A stretch of DNA of 64,000 nt from Pseudomonadota bacterium. GTDB lineage: Bacteria; Pseudomonadota; Alphaproteobacteria; Sphingomonadales; Sphingomonadaceae. This document shows, one piece after another, positions 60,391 through 64,000 of the stretch (its first letter is position 1; each line of letters begins with the position of its first letter). A program made the position numbers and the translations under genes. The notes under the pieces were generated by a model that saw nothing but the letters and a program-made list of their open reading frames with translations, had not been told where the DNA came from and searched no databases. The stretch lies in the NCBI GenBank assembly GCA_023400405.1, contig JAEXFD010000013.1, positions 62,001 through 126,000 of the forward strand. Reading direction: 5' to 3'.

Positions 60391-61370
60391 ACTCGGAGGT
60401 TCTGCGCGCGCCGTTCACGGTTTGCATGTGGGTCACCGACTATTGCAACCTTGACTGCGTCTACTGCTACGCCAAGCCCTTCTCAGGCGCGCGCATGGCC
60501 TCGGGCCGTGCGATCGAGCTGGTGGAGGAATTCGGGCAGCTCGGCGTATTCGACATAACCTTCGCCGGCGGTGAACCGCTGTTGCATCCCGAGATCGTAA
60601 CAATGATAGAACGGGCAACTGCCGGTGGCATGCGTATCGGTTTGCTCTCGAACGGCGTTGCCCTGCCACAGAGTCGGATCGATGCGCTGGAGCGAGCCAC
60701 CACCCGTCAGAACTTCATCATCCAGATATCACTCGACTCGATTGACCCCGCGATCAACGACCCTGTTCGAGGAAAAACCGCGCGTGTGTTGGAGACCCTG
60801 GAACGACTCCGTCGCTCCACGCTCGATGTCCAGCTTGCCACGGTCATCCACAAAGGTAACGTGAAGACGGCTGAGCGCATCATTGAGCGCTACTATCCGG
60901 ATATAAAACGCTTCCATTTCCTCAACATCCAGCGGACCGCTTCTGCACTTCGTTATCCCGAACTTCTTCTCGATGAGGCTGAGACGTTCGATTTCTGGAT
61001 GCGCCTCAACGAATATTCTAGGACATTCCCGGAAGATCTGTTCTTGCCATCGCTCCGAGTGCAACTTCGTGCCATGGGACAGGCACGCACCGACCCGGAG
61101 GCTTCCCTACATCGCCGGGCCAGCTTCGATTGTGGCGTCTGTTCCGCTGGTTGGACCCACGTCAACATCACGTCGACGTTCGACGTACTCGGCTGCGACA
61201 TCGCGAAAGAGCATTCGTGGATGGGCAATTGCGAACAATCCAGCTTTGCCGAAATCTGGCGTTCGGCCGATGCGGACGCGGTCCGGCAGCAACCCTTTCC
61301 TGGCTGCTACAAGATCGCCGGTCCAGATGGCGAGAGGCTGCGAGACCATTTACGCGCCGAGTTCACCTGA
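60387..61370 (+). CDS. Radical SAM/SPASM-like enzyme
   Basis: The 327-residue protein has the radical SAM site Cys20-x3-Cys24-x2-Cys27 in DYCNLDCVYC, GGEP (61-64) and a Cys-rich C-terminus (Cys249, Cys252, Cys270, Cys282, Cys307) that could hold one auxiliary Fe-S cluster, a reduced SPASM type. It starts at a GTG overlapping the RRE gene stop, so it is coupled to it. Radical SAM plus RRE is typical of RiPP modification; the substrate is not known. Confidence 0.9.
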   Translation: MNSEVLRAPFTVCMWVTDYCNLDCVYCYAKPFSGARMASGRAIELVEEFGQLGVFDITFAGGEPLLHPEIVTMIERATAGGMRIGLLSNGVALPQSRIDALERATTRQNFIIQISLDSIDPAINDPVRGKTARVLETLERLRRSTLDVQLATVIHKGNVKTAERIIERYYPDIKRFHFLNIQRTASALRYPELLLDEAETFDFWMRLNEYSRTFPEDLFLPSLRVQLRAMGQARTDPEASLHRRASFDCGVCSAGWTHVNITSTFDVLGCDIAKEHSWMGNCEQSSFAEIWRSADADAVRQQPFPGCYKIAGPDGERLRDHLRAEFT

Positions 61371-61512
61371 ACTCTCCGACGGCCACGTGACGACTACCCG
61401 CGCGAATGCCCGGCGCTGGCTGCCCGCCGCTAGGCCAGTCTGGAGTGGATCGCTCGCGCCAGAAGATCGTGATGGTGTTACGGCTTTCGGCCGCTCATAC
61501 GTCGAACCCCAT

Positions 61513-62085
61513 ATGGTCGATGACGATGCCCTACGTGCCTGGTTCGCGACGGACGTGCTTCCGTTCGAGCGGGAGCTGATGCTGTTCATCTCTCGCCACA
61601 GCCGGCAAAGCGAGGACGTCATCGACATACGCCAGGAAAGCTATGAGCGTGCGCTGAGCGGTGCGCGGGGCGGCCTGCCAGCCTCGGCCCGCCGCTATGT
61701 CTTTGCCGTCGCGCGCAACGTTCTGATCGACCGTGCGCGGCGCGCGCGGGTCGTCTCGTTCGAACAGGTCGCCGATCTCGAGAGCATCGCGATCGAGGGA
61801 GAGGCGCTCTCTCCCGATCACCAGCTCGAGGCGCGCGACGAACTGCGCAGGGCGTTGGCGGGGCTGGAGCAACTGCCGCCCCGTTGCCGCGAAGTGGTCA
61901 GGCTACGCCGGGTGGAAGGACTGAGCATCCGCGAGACCGCAGCGCGGCTGGGCGTGGGCGCGCACACCGTCGAGCGCCAATTGACACTCGGCCTGCGCGC
62001 ACTGGTCGACTATATGCATGGGGGCGCTGGGCGCATCGACCGCAAGCCCAGGCGAACCTCGCCGCATCAGCAGGTGGAGCGATGA
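61513..62085 (+). CDS. ECF sigma factor (FecI-like), second pair
   Basis: The 190-residue protein from ATG 61513 has region 2 (about 8-75; LRAWFATDVLPFERELMLFISRHSRQSEDVIDIRQESYERAL, FAVARNVLIDRARR) and region 4 (about 118-172; LPPRCREVVRLRRVEGLSIRETAARLGVGAHTVERQLTLGLRAL). A longer frame upstream exists but adds no domain. Its stop overlaps the FecR start by ATGA. Confidence 0.9.
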   Translation: MVDDDALRAWFATDVLPFERELMLFISRHSRQSEDVIDIRQESYERALSGARGGLPASARRYVFAVARNVLIDRARRARVVSFEQVADLESIAIEGEALSPDHQLEARDELRRALAGLEQLPPRCREVVRLRRVEGLSIRETAARLGVGAHTVERQLTLGLRALVDYMHGGAGRIDRKPRRTSPHQQVER

Positions 62086-63038
62086 GTCGCGCCCGCGAAA
62101 TCGAGCAGACCGCCGCCACCTGGCTGGTCCAGCGCGAGCAGCCGGAATGGTCGGCCGAGCAGCAAGCCGCCCTCGAGCTCTGGCTCGCCGAAAACATGGC
62201 GCACAAAGTCGCGTTCTGGCGGTTGGAGATCGGCTGGGCGGCGACCGAGCGGCTCGCCGCGGTGCGTGCGCCGGGAACGCCCGAACGATCCTGGTTCCGC
62301 TGGCTGGTTCCTGCGCTGGCGATCGCGGCCTCGTTGCTGATCGTCTGCACGATCACGGTATTGGCGCTGCGCGGCAATGACGGAGCGACAAACGATCTCG
62401 TCAAGGTGGCCACTGCCGTCGGCGCCCGCGAGCAAGTCGATCTGGTGGATGGCAGTCGCGTCACCCTAAATACCGCAAGCGCGATGCGCGCTTCGGTCGC
62501 CAAGGGACGGCGCGAGGTCTGGCTGGATCGCGGCGAAGCGTTTTTCGACGTGGCGCACGATGCGCGCCGGCCCTTCACCGTGTTCGCCGGCGGACGGAAA
62601 GTGACCGTGCTGGGGACCAAATTCTCGATCCGTCGCGATGGCGACGTCACCATTGTGACCGTCGCCCAGGGCCGGGTTCGCGTGGAGGACGGCGCGGCCG
62701 CCGACGATCAGCGCGCGGCCGTAATCACCGCGGGGGACGTGATCGTCGCGCGCGGCACGTCGATGCTGCTGACCAAGCGATCGGATCAATGGGTGGAGGA
62801 TTCGCTTTCCTGGCGCCAGGGCGTGCTGACTTTCGATCAGGTGACGCTCGATGACGCGGTCCGCGAATTCAACCGCTATAACAAGCGTCAGATCCGCATC
62901 GGCGATCCGCAGGCTGCCGCGATCCGCATCGGCGGATCATTCGATGCGCATGACGTCGACGCCTTTGCGCGGCTGCTTCGCACGGCTTTCGGGCTGCACG
63001 TCACCAGCGACAAGGATGCGATCACGATTTTTTCCTGA
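62082..63038 (+). CDS. FecR-family regulator, second pair
   Basis: The 318-residue protein has the FecR N-terminal motif (TAATWLVQREQPEWSAEQQAALELWLAENMAHKVAFWRLE), one membrane helix (about 78-98) and a periplasmic FecR domain with a C-terminal STN-like end (DAVREFNRYNKRQIRIGDPQAAAIRIGGSFDAHDVDAFARLL). It relays signals from the receptor that starts 82 bp downstream. Confidence 0.92.
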   Translation: MSRAREIEQTAATWLVQREQPEWSAEQQAALELWLAENMAHKVAFWRLEIGWAATERLAAVRAPGTPERSWFRWLVPALAIAASLLIVCTITVLALRGNDGATNDLVKVATAVGAREQVDLVDGSRVTLNTASAMRASVAKGRREVWLDRGEAFFDVAHDARRPFTVFAGGRKVTVLGTKFSIRRDGDVTIVTVAQGRVRVEDGAAADDQRAAVITAGDVIVARGTSMLLTKRSDQWVEDSLSWRQGVLTFDQVTLDDAVREFNRYNKRQIRIGDPQAAAIRIGGSFDAHDVDAFARLLRTAFGLHVTSDKDAITIFS

Positions 63039-63120
63039 TCGCGCGTTGGGGATTCGCGCACCGTCCTCGTCGTGACGAGCGAGCGGCCGAAACAACGGCC
63101 GCCGCGACAAGGGGAAGAGG

Positions 63121-64000
63121 ATGACCGGAAAGTTCACGCTCGCGTTGACGATTTCGACGCTGGCGATCGTCGCGACAGTGCCCGCGTCCGCGCAAGCGGA
63201 GCTGCGCACCTTTCGAGTGGAGCCGGGCAGCATGAAAGCCGCTCTGGAGGCCTGGTCGCGGCAATCGCGCCGGCACATCCTCTATCGCAGCGAAGAGGTT
63301 CAAGGGCTCCGGTCCCCGGGAGTGCATGGCCAGATGGACGAGCGCGCGGCGCTGCGTGCGATCCTTGGCCGCTCTGGGCTGGTGGTGCACAGCGACGCCT
63401 CGGGCGCCGTCGCCGTTTCGCGAGCGACTGCGGTCGCTGCCAATGGCGGAGCGACCATGCCGGGTGCGTTCCCGGTGGCACAGGACAGTCCGCCTGCCCC
63501 CGCGGCCGACGACCCCGCCCTGCAGGACATCGTCGTCACGGCGCGCCGCACGGAGGAGCGCGCGCAGCGGGTTCCGGTTGCGGTCACGGCATTCACGCAG
63601 GATTCGATCCGCGAGAAAGGCATCAACAACGGCACCGATCTCCAGAATTTCACGCCTTCGCTGTCGGTCGTCGGCGACGTCGCGCGCAACCAGGAAACCT
63701 ATACGATCCGCGGCATGGGCGGCACCGGAGGCGCGGGAACCGGCAGCGGCCCGGGCGTGGTGGGCTATTTCGCGGAGGTCCCGAGTTCGGTCAGCGGCCC
63801 CGGCAATTTCTACGACCTCGCCTCGCTCCAGGTCCTGAAGGGGCCCCAGGGAACGCTGTTCGGCCGCAACACGACGGGCGGCGCGGTGCTGATGGAACCG
63901 GCACGGCCGAAGATGAACGCGATCGAAGGCTATGTCGACCTGACCCTCGGCAATCTCGCGCGCAAGAGCGGCCAGGCCGCGCTCAACGTGCCGATCGTCG
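63121..64000 (+). CDS. TonB-dependent receptor with STN domain (3' end outside window)
   Basis: The visible 293 residues have a signal peptide (1-24), an STN (secretin/TonB short N-terminal) signalling domain (about 28-100), a TonB box region (about 134-141, DIVVTARR) and a plug (about 150-270; FTPSLSVVGDV, TYTIRGMGG, LQVLKGPQGTLFGRNTTGGAV). The STN domain marks a transducer that signals to the adjacent FecR/ECF pair when its substrate binds. The barrel is beyond the right edge. Confidence 0.93.
   Translation, partial: MTGKFTLALTISTLAIVATVPASAQAELRTFRVEPGSMKAALEAWSRQSRRHILYRSEEVQGLRSPGVHGQMDERAALRAILGRSGLVVHSDASGAVAVSRATAVAANGGATMPGAFPVAQDSPPAPAADDPALQDIVVTARRTEERAQRVPVAVTAFTQDSIREKGINNGTDLQNFTPSLSVVGDVARNQETYTIRGMGGTGGAGTGSGPGVVGYFAEVPSSVSGPGNFYDLASLQVLKGPQGTLFGRNTTGGAVLMEPARPKMNAIEGYVDLTLGNLARKSGQAALNVPIV

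Noticed and set aside
1..64000. CRISPR arrays, tRNA or rRNA genes, integrase, intact insertion sequences
   Set aside because: Looked for repeated spacers, cloverleaf-like segments, tyrosine or serine recombinase motifs and transposase frames; none was convincing by eye.

Overview
The window is high-GC DNA that looks alphaproteobacterial, most likely a sphingomonad (Sphingomonas/Sphingobium type). Supporting signs are FixLJ and FnrL-type regulators, several TonB-dependent receptors, FecI/FecR pairs, and conjugation genes of the traF/rlxS/traG/trb type common in alphaproteobacterial integrative and conjugative elements (ICEs). No rRNA, tRNA, CRISPR array or intact insertion sequence was found.

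1-10.4 kb is a microaerobic respiration and copper block. It holds a NifU-domain fragment, an oxygen-sensing FixL/FixJ pair, a divergent alternative oxidase, a single-domain response regulator, an Fnr with four cysteines, an AniA-like copper nitrite reductase (nirK) and a convergent pseudoazurin. A copper-receptor module follows: a small Cys/Met/His protein, an OprC/NosA-like TonB receptor and TonB. FNR-like half-site dyads lie in the promoter gaps. Together this reads as nitrite reduction, with copper supply and an NO-tolerant oxidase under oxygen control.

10.4-14.0 kb carries a minus-strand run of small, mostly unrecognised genes around a membrane-anchored LuxR-type helix-turn-helix protein. 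14.1-41.1 kb is an ICE-like element, all in the usual minus-strand order. It has rdfS-like excisionase, traF, lytic transglycosylase, relaxase, traG, trbI and DUF2274, plus ParB-like, DUF2958, ArdC and DUF736 accessory genes. The element is damaged: traG is fused in frame to the end of trbG, so trbBCDEJLF are gone, and a 7-kb cargo block (siderophore-interacting protein, O-methyltransferase, AraC, a two-component system, three secreted proteins) sits between relaxase and traG. Its right part has a DUF6499/DUF2285 gene split by a UUU-C +1 shift site, matching the quorum-controlled frameshifted excision activator FseA of ICEMlSymR7A. Next to it are luxR, a perfect lux box, luxI, and a PhyH-type dioxygenase overlapping luxI. 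This suggests quorum sensing drives FseA, and FseA drives rdfS.

42.0-55.6 kb is a defence region. It has an SspABCD-type DNA phosphorothioation operon, a convergent GIY-YIG-like gene with a DndB-like DGQHR gene, and a three-gene DUF262 / DUF3696-ATPase / unknown operon that is a candidate restriction arm. A sigma-region-4-only protein coupled to a nucleotidyltransferase-HEPN protein follows.

56.0-64.0 kb has two ECF sigma/FecR pairs. Between them lie a flavin-dependent halogenase, a protein ending in a PqqD-like recognition domain, and a radical SAM/SPASM-like enzyme, a candidate undescribed peptide-modification cluster. The second FecI/FecR pair leads into a TonB receptor with an STN signalling domain that runs off the right edge.
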